Below are positions 52,496 through 60,631 of a stretch of 64,000 nucleotides of DNA, one piece after another (position 1 is the stretch's first letter; the number at the start of each line of letters is the position of its first letter). Below the pieces are notes generated by a model that saw only the letters and a list, made by a program, of their open reading frames with translations, made no database searches and was not told where the DNA came from. Position numbers and translations under genes: made by a program. Source of the DNA: Ilyomonas sp963847085 (GTDB taxonomy: Bacteria; Bacteroidota; Bacteroidia; Chitinophagales; Chitinophagaceae); contig CAWJYO010000011.1 of assembly GCA_963847085.1 (NCBI GenBank), forward strand, positions 783,703 through 847,702. The letters are read 5' to 3'.

Positions 52496-55009
52496 CTATT
52501 TATTTTTGGGTAAAGCAATGAGGTTGGCCAGCAAGCGGTAAGCGCCTGCATTCCCTGCGGGTAGCTCTCTGAAAAAAACAAGTCCGGTATAAACAAAATT
52601 GCCCCTTCCATACGGAGCAACAATAAGGCTGCCATTGCTTTCCGGCTCGTTAGGGTCGTGCATTCCAATGGGCGTTGCATAATGCGCATCAAAGTTTTGT
52701 GCATGATAAATGCTTCGCTCCTGCACCCAATTTAAAAAGTCCTTGCTGGTTATTTTATTCGGATAATTGAATACCTCATTATTGGGCAAAAGCAAATGCA
52801 CATCAGCCGTTTCATCGGTTACGCGCGTGCGGCTGATGCTGAATGGATAAGGCCCGATATTTTGCGTTACTACATCCTGCTGATTGTATTGTACAATGTA
52901 ATTGCCACCAGCTTTTATATAGTTCATCAGCACATCGTATTTAGCAGGCAGCCAGCTATACAAATTGTAAGCGCGAATACCTGCGATGACTGCATCAAAC
53001 TGCGCAAGATTGGTTGGCGTAATGTCGTTTTCGCCAAGCAGCTTTACATTATATCCCATTTGTTCTAAAGCCTGCGGCACTTTGTCGCCGGCACCGGTAA
53101 TGTAACCGATGTTCTTTCCAACCGTTTTTATTTCTTCGCTGATTACCCGAATATTGTCTTTAAAATTATAGTTAATATCGGGGATATGGTCGTAATGAAT
53201 CGTGCGTAAATAATTGGTATAATTTAAGGTGGTACCATTTCTTTTTACAGCAACCGATACTTGGATATTGCTATCCAGCTTATTGCTGAAAATTGCTTTT
53301 ATATCACTTGAAAAAAGGTATTGCTTGTTCACTTCAGCATTGATGATAGTATCTTTTGAAAAAATGATTTTATCTTTTTGTTTTGCCTCAATTATAACCG
53401 GCAGTTGCGGTGCGTTGATGTTAGATTGTAATGTAATTTTTAATTGAGGATCGGGTGCTTTGCCCTCTTGCGGTTTTACATTTATCAAAGCAACTCCAGG
53501 CATAGCAGAAATAGCAAATGGAGCGATAACATGCACCGGCTCATACACTTCGCCTTTTATAGCATCGGCATATTTATATTTCACAGGGCGGGCATAATGA
53601 AGTTCCGTAGTATCAATCCTTACAGTGAATGTTGCAATATAATCGGCATCGTTCTCAGGCTTTCCAATCAGTAGTTGGTTATTGATGATAAAGCTACCTT
53701 GCAAGTGCGGGTTTTGCAACCAATACGGCTGATATAAAGGCTTATCTTTCCGAACAGGAAAAGCGGTGCTGATAATATAGTTTTTATTGGTTGATAATAT
53801 CTGATTTAAAGCAGTATCATAAGTATCCAATTCAACATTCTGAAGTTTGGTTTTGCCCACATTTCTTTTGTTGATGGTGAAAGAAACATTCATCGTGTCT
53901 CCGGTAATGGCATAATGTTGATTGGCAGTGGCTTCGATAAACAACCCTTCACATTCTGCAATAATGTTTTTGGTTTCATCCATTTTTTTACTTCCCCAAT
54001 GATTACCTGGATGAGCCAAATTAAATTTCTGAAGTGCATTGTATAATTTCAGCAAACTATCAACGCTGTTTTCAGGATGTTCAAAGTTGTAATGACTGAT
54101 GATGCCATCAATCATCGCTTGAATATCATTACTGCCCGAAACGCGTTGCCACGTTGTATCTACGCCATCCATTACATCGTGTGAAGCCGGTGAACCATTC
54201 GTCAAAGAAAAGTACTCGATAGCTTGTCCGCGTTGCTTTATAGAACCAAAGCCCTGGCTTTTGTGCTGGCTTCTGCTTTCGGCGGCAATCTCGCCGTAAC
54301 CCTTGCCAAGCAAAGGATTGAATGCACCAATATCCATAGTCAATTGCGTGGATGAAGTGGTATTATTACCGCCAAAATTGTAAGTATTCCAAAAGATGCG
54401 CTTTGCCTGCCAGGCCTTCACACCATACCTGAACTGATCTGTAAATTTTGTGCTCTCGGCCGCAACCGTAAATGCCTCAGCAGCCAAAATGGAAGACGCC
54501 CAATGATGGCCATGACCAGCCCGTTCATCAGGTGGAAAACGGGTGATGATAACATCGGGTTGAAACAGCCTGATTACCCAAACTACATCGCTTAACATTT
54601 TATCATGATCCCAAATTTTGAGAGCTTCAGTTGCATTTTTGCTAAAACCAAAATCGTAAGCCGTTCCAAAAAATTGTTCAGCACCGTCAATACGACGTGC
54701 GGATAGCAATTCCTGCGTGCGAATTAAACCCAGTTCTACGCCTTGTTCATCACCAATTAAATTTTGTCCGCCATCACCGCGCGTAAGGCTCATGTATCCT
54801 GTGCGATACAATTTGTCTTTGGCAAAATAAGCCAGCAACCTTGTGTTCTCGTCGTCTGGATGCGCAGCAATATAAAGCACGCTGCCCAGCACATTCAGCT
54901 TTTTGATTTGCAGGAAAATATCAGCACTGTTGGGTGCCGCAGGTGCCTGGGAATAACTTTGAAGAGAAAAAAAAATGAAGAATAAAAAAGCGATAGATAC
55001 TTTATACAT
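52496..55009 (-). CDS. PIG-L family deacetylase, large secreted type
   Basis: The product has 837 residues with a signal peptide (VSIAFLFFIFFSLQSYSQ). The N-terminal PIG-L/LmbE domain has the zinc motif AAHPDDENTRLLAYF (His50-Pro-Asp-Asp-Glu), SLTRGDGGQNLIGDEQG, and the third zinc ligand in ERAGHGHHWASSILA. The C-terminal 500 residues are beta-rich domains ending in a ThuA/GATase-like fold (DAVIAGIRAYNLYSWLPAKY, PYGRGNFVYTGLVFFRELPA). Such proteins hydrolyse N-acetyl groups of sugars or related bonds outside the cytoplasm. The substrate is not evident. It is followed by a tiny membrane protein in the same operon. Confidence 0.9.
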   Translation of the reverse strand: MYKVSIAFLFFIFFSLQSYSQAPAAPNSADIFLQIKKLNVLGSVLYIAAHPDDENTRLLAYFAKDKLYRTGYMSLTRGDGGQNLIGDEQGVELGLIRTQELLSARRIDGAEQFFGTAYDFGFSKNATEALKIWDHDKMLSDVVWVIRLFQPDVIITRFPPDERAGHGHHWASSILAAEAFTVAAESTKFTDQFRYGVKAWQAKRIFWNTYNFGGNNTTSSTQLTMDIGAFNPLLGKGYGEIAAESRSQHKSQGFGSIKQRGQAIEYFSLTNGSPASHDVMDGVDTTWQRVSGSNDIQAMIDGIISHYNFEHPENSVDSLLKLYNALQKFNLAHPGNHWGSKKMDETKNIIAECEGLFIEATANQHYAITGDTMNVSFTINKRNVGKTKLQNVELDTYDTALNQILSTNKNYIISTAFPVRKDKPLYQPYWLQNPHLQGSFIINNQLLIGKPENDADYIATFTVRIDTTELHYARPVKYKYADAIKGEVYEPVHVIAPFAISAMPGVALINVKPQEGKAPDPQLKITLQSNINAPQLPVIIEAKQKDKIIFSKDTIINAEVNKQYLFSSDIKAIFSNKLDSNIQVSVAVKRNGTTLNYTNYLRTIHYDHIPDINYNFKDNIRVISEEIKTVGKNIGYITGAGDKVPQALEQMGYNVKLLGENDITPTNLAQFDAVIAGIRAYNLYSWLPAKYDVLMNYIKAGGNYIVQYNQQDVVTQNIGPYPFSISRTRVTDETADVHLLLPNNEVFNYPNKITSKDFLNWVQERSIYHAQNFDAHYATPIGMHDPNEPESNGSLIVAPYGRGNFVYTGLVFFRELPAGNAGAYRLLANLIALPKNK

Positions 55010-55288
55010 GATAAGTAAGGTAGTACTTCTTTTAAGGCATCAAACTTAGTTATTAATCTTAAACTTCAAGGTGGATAAAGCTTTCTTATTTCGCTTCTCT
55101 TTCCTTATTTTGTAGTTTACTTATATCTTGTACAGCTTTAGTAACTTTGGTTTAGAATTGCTTTACAAACGATTCGTCAACGCTTAATAAAATTGTAAAA
55201 TCTATCAATTTGGTTTCTTATTTAAACATTCAAAACAAACAGCTATCTAAACAGTGGGTTTTTTATTTTACGTTTAAAATTCCCCTGT

Positions 55289-55834
55289 ATGCAATTTGAT
55301 GACCAGGAATTGTTGCGCCAGTTTCGGCAGGCTGAAACAAAAGAAAGGGCATTTTCGGCAATTGTAAAAAAATATCAGGAAAAGCTGTACTGGCACATCA
55401 GGCGCATGGTAATTACGCATGATGATGCGAATGATGTGCTGCAAAATATGTTCATTAAAGTATGGAATGCATTGGATAATTTTAGAGAGGATAGCCAGCT
55501 TTATACCTGGCTGTATCGTATTGCTACCAACGAATCACTTACCTTTCTACAACAGCAGAAAAAACGGTCGTCAGTAAGTTTAAGTGATGTTGAAAGCGGT
55601 TTATCCAACAAAATAAAAGCCGATGAAGGTTTTGATGCCAACAAGCTGGAATGGAAGCTACAGGTTGCCATTCAAACTTTGCCTGAAAAACAAAGGGCAG
55701 TATTTAACCTTCGCTATTATGATGAAATGCCTTATGAAGAAATGAGCCGCGTATTGGAAACAAGTGAGGGCGCTTTAAAAGCCAGTTATCATCATGCAGT
55801 GAAAAAAATAAGCGAATACATAAAAAGCCATTAA
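55289..55834 (+). CDS. ECF-type RNA polymerase sigma factor
   Basis: The product has 181 residues. Region 2 (FSAIVKKYQEKLYWHIRRMV, DANDVLQNMFIKVWNAL, TWLYRIATNESLTFLQQQ) and region 4.2 (LPEKQRAVFNLRYYDEMPYE, EGALKASYHHAVKKI) are complete. It is followed 61 bases later by a membrane protein with anti-sigma-like build and then a small secreted protein. A TAnnTTTG box (TAACTTTG, 55142-55149) lies upstream, matching the -7 element of Bacteroidota promoters, but no good -33 element is seen at the right distance. Confidence 0.95.
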   Translation: MQFDDQELLRQFRQAETKERAFSAIVKKYQEKLYWHIRRMVITHDDANDVLQNMFIKVWNALDNFREDSQLYTWLYRIATNESLTFLQQQKKRSSVSLSDVESGLSNKIKADEGFDANKLEWKLQVAIQTLPEKQRAVFNLRYYDEMPYEEMSRVLETSEGALKASYHHAVKKISEYIKSH

Positions 55835-55895
55835 ACCGAAGTTTAAGTTTAAGGTCTTAAATTGTTCTTAAAACAAATTTGATAAAAATGTAATT

Positions 55896-56583
55896 ATGGA
55901 ACCGATAGAATTGCCCGATGAACTGGTGAACATCCGGCACACTAACATATACAAAACACCAGACGGTTATTTTACCAATCTGGCGGACGAAATTATAAGC
56001 AAGATACATGTGCCTGTATCTTCTAAGACACCTTTTTCGGAACCGCCTGCCAATTATTTTGCTGATTTACCGGATACTATTTTGCACAAAATAAAAAGAG
56101 AAGAAGCTGTTGCACATACTGAAGTTGAAAAAGAGTTGCACCACATTGAGCCGTTGCTAACCGACATTCCTAAGAGGAACGTATATACTGTGCCGGAAGG
56201 TTATTTTAATAACTTCACCGTTGCTGATACCAGAAGTGAAAAAGCCTGCTCATATTGTACGGATGCGCAATTCTTCCAAATGGTTTACATCGGCTGCTGC
56301 AGCGGTAGTAACAGGTGTAATTGCAGTGAGTATTATTTTTTCGGCAAGAGATAACAGCACTGATGATATTTTGAAGATGAGCAATTATAATCAGACGCTG
56401 TCAAAGGTTTCTGATAAGGAAATATCAAATTATTTAGTAACTACCTCGCCCGAGCCGGATGCAACGCTAAACTCGCTGGAAGACAACAATCCATCAAACG
56501 ACGGCAATTTGAAATCGCTGCTGAATAATGTAAGTGATAATGAACTTCATGATTATTTGATTGAAAATGATGACGTGCGATGA
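55896..56583 (+). CDS. transmembrane protein with YxxPxGYF repeats, probable anti-sigma partner, one frameshift
   Basis: About 229 residues after joining two frames near 56,220. The N-terminal half holds three related segments: YKTPDGYFTNLADEIISKI, FSEPPANYFADLPDTILHKI and YTVPEGYFNNF. A single membrane segment follows (WFTSAAAAVVTGVIAVSIIF), then an acidic C-terminal domain with DKEISNYL and DNELHDYL repeats. The build (cytosolic repeats, one membrane span, outer domain) directly after an ECF sigma gene suggests an anti-sigma factor. No zinc-binding anti-sigma motif is present. Its stop overlaps the next start (ATGA). Confidence 0.75.
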
Positions 56584-57017
56584 AAAATAAATTAAAGGGA
56601 TTTAAAATCGCATTAAATGTGAGCAAAACTTTATTTCTGCTGTTTTCTTTATTGTTACATAGTTACTTTTGTACTGCGCAAGACGATAACGAAGAAACGG
56701 GAAAAAATTTACAGGCAGTGCGGGTTGCTTTTATAACCAACTATCTGAAATTATCACCACAAGAAGCGCAAAAGTTCTGGCCTGTTTACAACAATTATAT
56801 CCAGGAAGTAAGGAAAGCAAGAAAAGATAATCCGAGTGATGTGGTGGTGCAGCAGGAAGCCATACTAAACATCAGAAAAAAATACAAGGGCGAATTTAAA
56901 GGCATAGTAGCAAGCGACGAAAGAGTAAACAAAACGTATACAGCAGAGGGAGAATTTAGAAATATGCTGCGGGGTGAATGGGGAAAGCGTCACGCGAACT
57001 TAAACAAAGGGCAATAA
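56580..57017 (+). CDS. small secreted helical protein of the sigma operon
   Basis: 145 residues with a signal peptide (TLFLLFSLLLHSYFCTAQ) and a helical, charged body (FITNYLKLSPQEAQKFWPVY, then EAILNIRKKYKGEFKGIVAS). The LxLSPxEAQKFWPVYNxY pattern recalls Spy/CpxP-like periplasmic proteins of Bacteroidota. It overlaps the preceding membrane protein gene by four bases, so the three genes form one operon that probably senses envelope stress. Confidence 0.75.
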   Translation: MKNKLKGFKIALNVSKTLFLLFSLLLHSYFCTAQDDNEETGKNLQAVRVAFITNYLKLSPQEAQKFWPVYNNYIQEVRKARKDNPSDVVVQQEAILNIRKKYKGEFKGIVASDERVNKTYTAEGEFRNMLRGEWGKRHANLNKGQ

Positions 57018-57095
57018 TAGTAATGACGAGTAATAAAAAAGATTTAATTACCTCTACAAATTTTACTTAACTAGGTGTTTTTCATAGGTTAGCAA

Positions 57096-57134
57096 CGGCC
57101 AGCTCTCTTTAGGGCAGGCCTTTTTTGTTTTTGC
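57096..57134 (+). terminator. weak terminator with T-tract, downstream of the sigma operon
   Basis: An imperfect GGCC...GGCC stem with a CTCTTTAG loop precedes TTTTTTGTTTTTGC. The tail is one of the 18 exact motif copies (57124-57134). The same GGCC(G/A)..CT..TTAGG arrangement is seen in the terminator at 52225. Confidence 0.5.
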
Positions 57135-57170
57135 ACTTATTTTCTATACAGAAGACAATCGAAATCCTGT

Positions 57171-57212
57171 AAATAAAAAGAGCTTTCACATACCAATATG
57201 CGCAAGCTCTTT
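57171..57212 (-). terminator. terminator of the DUF4295-rpmG-rpmB cluster
   Basis: On the minus strand AAAGAGCTT (57212-57204) pairs with AAGCTCTTT (57185-57177) and is followed by TTATTT. It lies 21 bases past the DUF4295 stop. Confidence 0.75.
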
Positions 57213-57233
57213 ATCTGTAAAGAATTGATGAAC

Positions 57234-57407
57234 TTATTTTTCAGCTAAAAAGTCTTTCACTTTATCCTTGTGCACAATGGCTTCTTTAAAAGTATAAGCG
57301 CCGGATTTAGGGCTGCGCACAGCCTTAATTACTTTTGTCCAGTTCTTTGCATCGGCGGCTGACTTCTGGTCTTTTGTTTTGATAGCTGTTTTTGCTGCTT
57401 TTGCCAT
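57234..57407 (-). CDS. DUF4295 family protein
   Basis: 57 residues from ATG 57407 (MAKAAKTAIKTKDQKSAA) to TAA at 57234-57236, ending AYTFKEAIVHKDKVKDFLAE. It is a small basic protein. DUF4295 genes sit beside rpmG and rpmB in most Bacteroidota, so a ribosome-linked role is likely though unproven. It begins 2 bases after the rpmG stop. Confidence 0.9.
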   Translation of the reverse strand: MAKAAKTAIKTKDQKSAADAKNWTKVIKAVRSPKSGAYTFKEAIVHKDKVKDFLAEK

Positions 57408-57409
57408 GA

Positions 57410-57592
57410 CTATTTAATTTCTTTATGAACAGTTACTTTTTTTAAATTCGGATTGTATTTTTTCAATTCAATACGTTCCGGTGTGTTCTTTTTGTTTTTG
57501 GTAGTAATGTAGCGGCTTGTGCCCGGAACATTGGTTGTTTTCTGTTCCGTACATTCCAAAATCACCTGAACTCGGTTACCTTTCTTTGCCAT
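57410..57592 (-). CDS. rpmG: 50S ribosomal protein L33
   Basis: 60 residues with L33 signature RVQVILECTEQKTTNVPGTS and TKNKKNTPERIELKKYNPNL. Usual length and usual neighbours (rpmB upstream, DUF4295 downstream). It has no CxxC zinc pairs, so it is the zinc-independent form. Confidence 0.97.
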   Translation of the reverse strand: MAKKGNRVQVILECTEQKTTNVPGTSRYITTKNKKNTPERIELKKYNPNLKKVTVHKEIK

Positions 57593-57620
57593 TGTAGCCC
57601 AATTTTATAACGATGATAAT

Positions 57621-57857
57621 TTAAATTTTTGTTCCCTTTGCACGCAATTCTTTTACCACAGCCAATAAGCCATTTTTATTAATGGTGCGGATGGCATCGG
57701 TGCTTACTTTTAATGTAATCCAGCGGTCTTCTTCTGCAAAGAAAAAACGCTTGGTTTGCAGGTTCGGTAGAAACCGGCGCTTGGTTTTAATATTTGAATG
57801 CGACACGGTGTGACCAACCATTGGTTTTTTTCCTGTCACCAAACATACTCTTGCCAT
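57621..57857 (-). CDS. rpmB: 50S ribosomal protein L28
   Basis: 78 residues from ATG 57857 (MARVCLVTGKKPMVGHTVSH), with NIKTKRRFLPNLQTKRFFF and ITLKVSTDAIRTINKNGL. The longer frame starting at 57890 is not the usual start. First gene of the small ribosomal cluster. Confidence 0.97.
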   Translation of the reverse strand: MARVCLVTGKKPMVGHTVSHSNIKTKRRFLPNLQTKRFFFAEEDRWITLKVSTDAIRTINKNGLLAVVKELRAKGTKI

Positions 57858-57941
57858 ACAGTAATTTTTTCGGACGGCAAAGGTAGCCAAACGAACGTAT
57901 TTTCCAAACTTATTTCGTTGTTAATCTCTTGTTTTTATTTT

Positions 57942-57990
57942 GTGATAAGAAGGTTCCGAACCTTTTAAAGGTTCGGAACCTTCTTATCAC
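57942..57990. repeat. 49-bp perfect palindrome with nested inner palindrome, probable terminator
   Basis: The arms 57942-57965 and 57967-57990 are exactly complementary over 24 bp around a single T. Each arm contains the smaller palindrome GGTTCCGAACC (or its partner). It lies 3 bases past the glycosyltransferase stop and upstream of rpmB. It can end transcription but is longer and more regular than a terminator needs. Confidence 0.8.
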
Positions 57991-57993
57991 CCT

Positions 57994-59125
57994 TCACTTC
58001 GCCAAATCATAAATCACTTTCGTAAATGACTGCCAGCTATATTTTTGTTTTTCTTCTTTTAATTTGGGCAAAAAATAATCTTCACCCAACCGATACAACT
58101 CTTCAATTTTATCGGCAATATCTTTTGCATCCGGCTCGGCAACCAAGCCCACTTTTTGGTTTTGCACCATTTGTGGAAGACCGCCAACAGCTGTTACCAG
58201 CATTGGTTTTTCAAAATGATAAGCCAGGGGAGTAACGCCACTTTGCGTAGCATTCCGGTACGGCTGAATCACAAAATCGGCTGCGCTCAAATAATATTTC
58301 ACTTCACTGTCTGAAATAAAATGGCTGCGCAAAATCAAAATGTCTTTCATTCCCAAGCCGTTCTATTTGTTCATCATAAGGCTTCTTGTCTTCATACCAT
58401 TCGCCTGCAATCAACAATTTTAAATTGAAATGTTTTTGTTCGCAGAATACTCATTGCATCTAACAAAATATCTAGGCCTTTGTATTTTCGGATAAAACCA
58501 AAAAACAAAATGATACGTTCATTCTGCGGAAGTTCCAAGTGGTTTCTGGCTTCGTCTTTATTAATCTGTCTCACCAAAATTATCATACAATGGATGCACC
58601 GTTTGCACCGCTTTTTTTTGCGTAATGGTTCTTAAATCATTCATTACCTTTTCACTCATGGTAATGAAAGCATCAATTGGTTTGATAAAATATTGGGTGA
58701 ATTGCTTATCACCAACACGATGCTCGTGTGGAACAACATTATCGGCAATGCAAATGATTTTGGTATGATGATTTCCCTTTGCAATGCGCAATATCGTTCC
58801 CAAACAAGGCCCCATAAACGGAAGCCAGTAGCGAACAATAATAATGTCGGGTTTCGAGTTGTTTCAATTCTCTTCCAACGCTTATCCAATTGAATGGATT
58901 AATAGAGTTGATTTTTACTTTTATATCAATATCTTTTGGTGGCTTTTCAGTTGAATATTGCGTGGTTCCGGGAAACAAGAAAGAAGGATATTGCAACGAA
59001 AAAGTATAGATAGTTACTCTATTACCTTCGCTTTGAAGCTGCCTTGCCAAACGCTCGTTAAACGTTGCCATACCGCCGCCACGCAACGGATAAGCAGGAC
59101 CGACAATAACAATGGATTGACTCAT
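57994..59125 (-). CDS. family 4 glycosyltransferase, several frameshifts
   Basis: About 377 residues in four overlapping pieces. The N-terminal IVGPAYPLRGGGMATFNERL and VTIYTFSLQYPSFLFPG are followed by WLPFMGPCLG with IICIADNVVPHEHR. Next come the linker PQNERIILFFGFIRKYKGLD and the C-terminal sugar-nucleotide part SAADFVIQPYRNATQSGVTP and GLPQMVQNQKVGLVAEPDAK. Three indels (near 58,790, 58,575 and 58,370) must be allowed. It acts on a membrane-linked or exported glycan together with the family 2 enzyme just upstream. Confidence 0.8.
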
Positions 59126-59146
59126 AAAAAAGGGGCAAAAACAAAC

Positions 59147-60094
59147 TTAAAGAATGCCAATGGTGTCTTCAACCATGTAATGATTTCGGTCTGCAGAATT
59201 GCGCGAAATAAGCTCAGCCACAAAGCCTGAAAGAAACAATTGCATACCAATAATCATAGCAACCAGTGCAATGTAAAAGACAGGACGGTTGGTAAGACTA
59301 AAATCGCTTACGGATAATTTTGCAATAAACAAATATAGCATCATCATAAAGCCGATCAGCGAAACAAAGTGTTCCATACAAACCAAAAAAGTGCATTGGT
59401 TTTTTAGCTGAACCGGCTTACAAACATAATGGTGGCCAAATCTAAAAAGCCATTGATAAAACGCTCCCATCCAAATTTGGTAACGCCATATTTCCGGGGC
59501 CGGTGCTCCACCACTTTTTCACCTATTTTTTTAAAGCCCGACCACTTGGCAATTACAGGAATGTAGCGGTGCATTTCGCCATACACTTCAATGCTTTTTA
59601 CCACACGGTTGCTTGTACGATTTTAAGCCACAATTAAAGTCGTGAAGCTTAATGCCGGTTATCCTTCGGCTTACACCATTGAATAATTTAGAAGGAAGAT
59701 TTTTGGTGAATGTATTATCGTATCGCTTTTTTTTCCAGCCGCTTACCAGATCAAAGCCATCCTCTATAATCATATTGTACAACGAAGGAATTTCATCGGG
59801 GGAATCCTGCATATCGGCATCCATCGTTATCACCACATCACCTTTGGCAGCGCGAAAGGCTTCATTCAGTGCAGCCGATTTTCCATAGTTGCGCTGAAAC
59901 TTGATGCCTTTAAAACAATTGTTCCCTTTTGCAATGTTTTCAATCACATTCCAACTGGCATCGGTGCTGCCATCATCCACCATGATCACTTCGTAGGAGA
60001 AGCCATTGGCTTGCATGACACGCGCAATCCAATCACACAATTCAGGTAACGATTCTTCTTCATTCAATAGCGGAATTACAACAGAAATGTTCAT
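59147..60094 (-). CDS. family 2 glycosyltransferase, polyprenyl-phosphate type, frameshifts
   Basis: About 316 residues in three pieces. The GT-A domain has SVVIPLLNEEESLPELCDWI, YEVIMVDDGSTDASWNVIEN, and the DxD-type VITMDADMQDSPDEIP, then LHDFNCGLKSY. The next piece shows RYIPVIAKWSGFKKIGEKVV and the RKYGVTKFGWERF motif, followed by two membrane segments (IGFMMMLYLFIAKL; IALVAMIIGMQLFLSGFVAE). This is the DPM1/GtrB/ArnC-like pattern: transfer of a sugar to undecaprenyl phosphate. It overlaps the DUF4199 gene by four bases. Two indels, near 59,595 and 59,430. Confidence 0.85.
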
Positions 60095-60629
60095 GGTTGA
60101 GGTTCGCCAATTTGATTGATTTGGGTAAACGGATCGAACGGTTTTTTCTTTGCAATGGCTGCGCCTATTAAGGCAGCAATGGTTCCAACAAGCATGTTTC
60201 CAAACAAACTTCCACCAAGTGTTATCAGCATAAAATGATTGGTAACCATGCTCATTCCGGCTTCTATCTGATCGTCGGTCGCTTGTTTGTTTTCACGCAT
60301 TTTGTCTCTCATCATGCGCAACATCTGATCTTTATAATCGGGCGAGAGATAAATGAAAAGAAGCACAAAAAAGAAAGAGATAAGCGTAGCAATGCAAACT
60401 GCTTTAAAACCAAAATTAAAGCAGCCTCCAAAGGTTACAAAGTTGTTTTTTGCATTGCTCCACATACTAATAAAAACAATGACTAAAATGAGAAAAATAA
60501 GAGCCGGCAACCAGGCATTATGCCTTGCTGAAAAATGAGACCTGTGAAATAATATGCCAAAAACAAAACAACAGAAGTAAGGCCGATTATCAAACCGGCA
60601 ACTAACGGTGAGAGGGGTTTCTTTTCCAT
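60091..60629 (-). CDS. DUF4199 membrane protein, frameshift near N-terminus
   Basis: About 179 residues. ATG 60629 opens with EKKPLSPLVAGLIIGLTSVV; one base near 60,535 is needed to pass into LPALIFLILVIVFISMWSNA, FKAVCIATLISFFFVLLFIY and FGNMLVGTIAALIGAAIAK. Four membrane segments. It lies between the dihydroorotase homologue (2-base gap) and the family 2 glycosyltransferase (4-base overlap), a gene order seen often in Bacteroidota. Function unknown. Confidence 0.8.
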
Positions 60630-60631
60630 AA

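Noticed and set aside
55142..55149. TAACTTTG as a full Bacteroidota promoter
   Set aside because: The -7 element fits, but no TTG/TTTG at the expected distance upstream was found, so it is mentioned only in the sigma gene entry.
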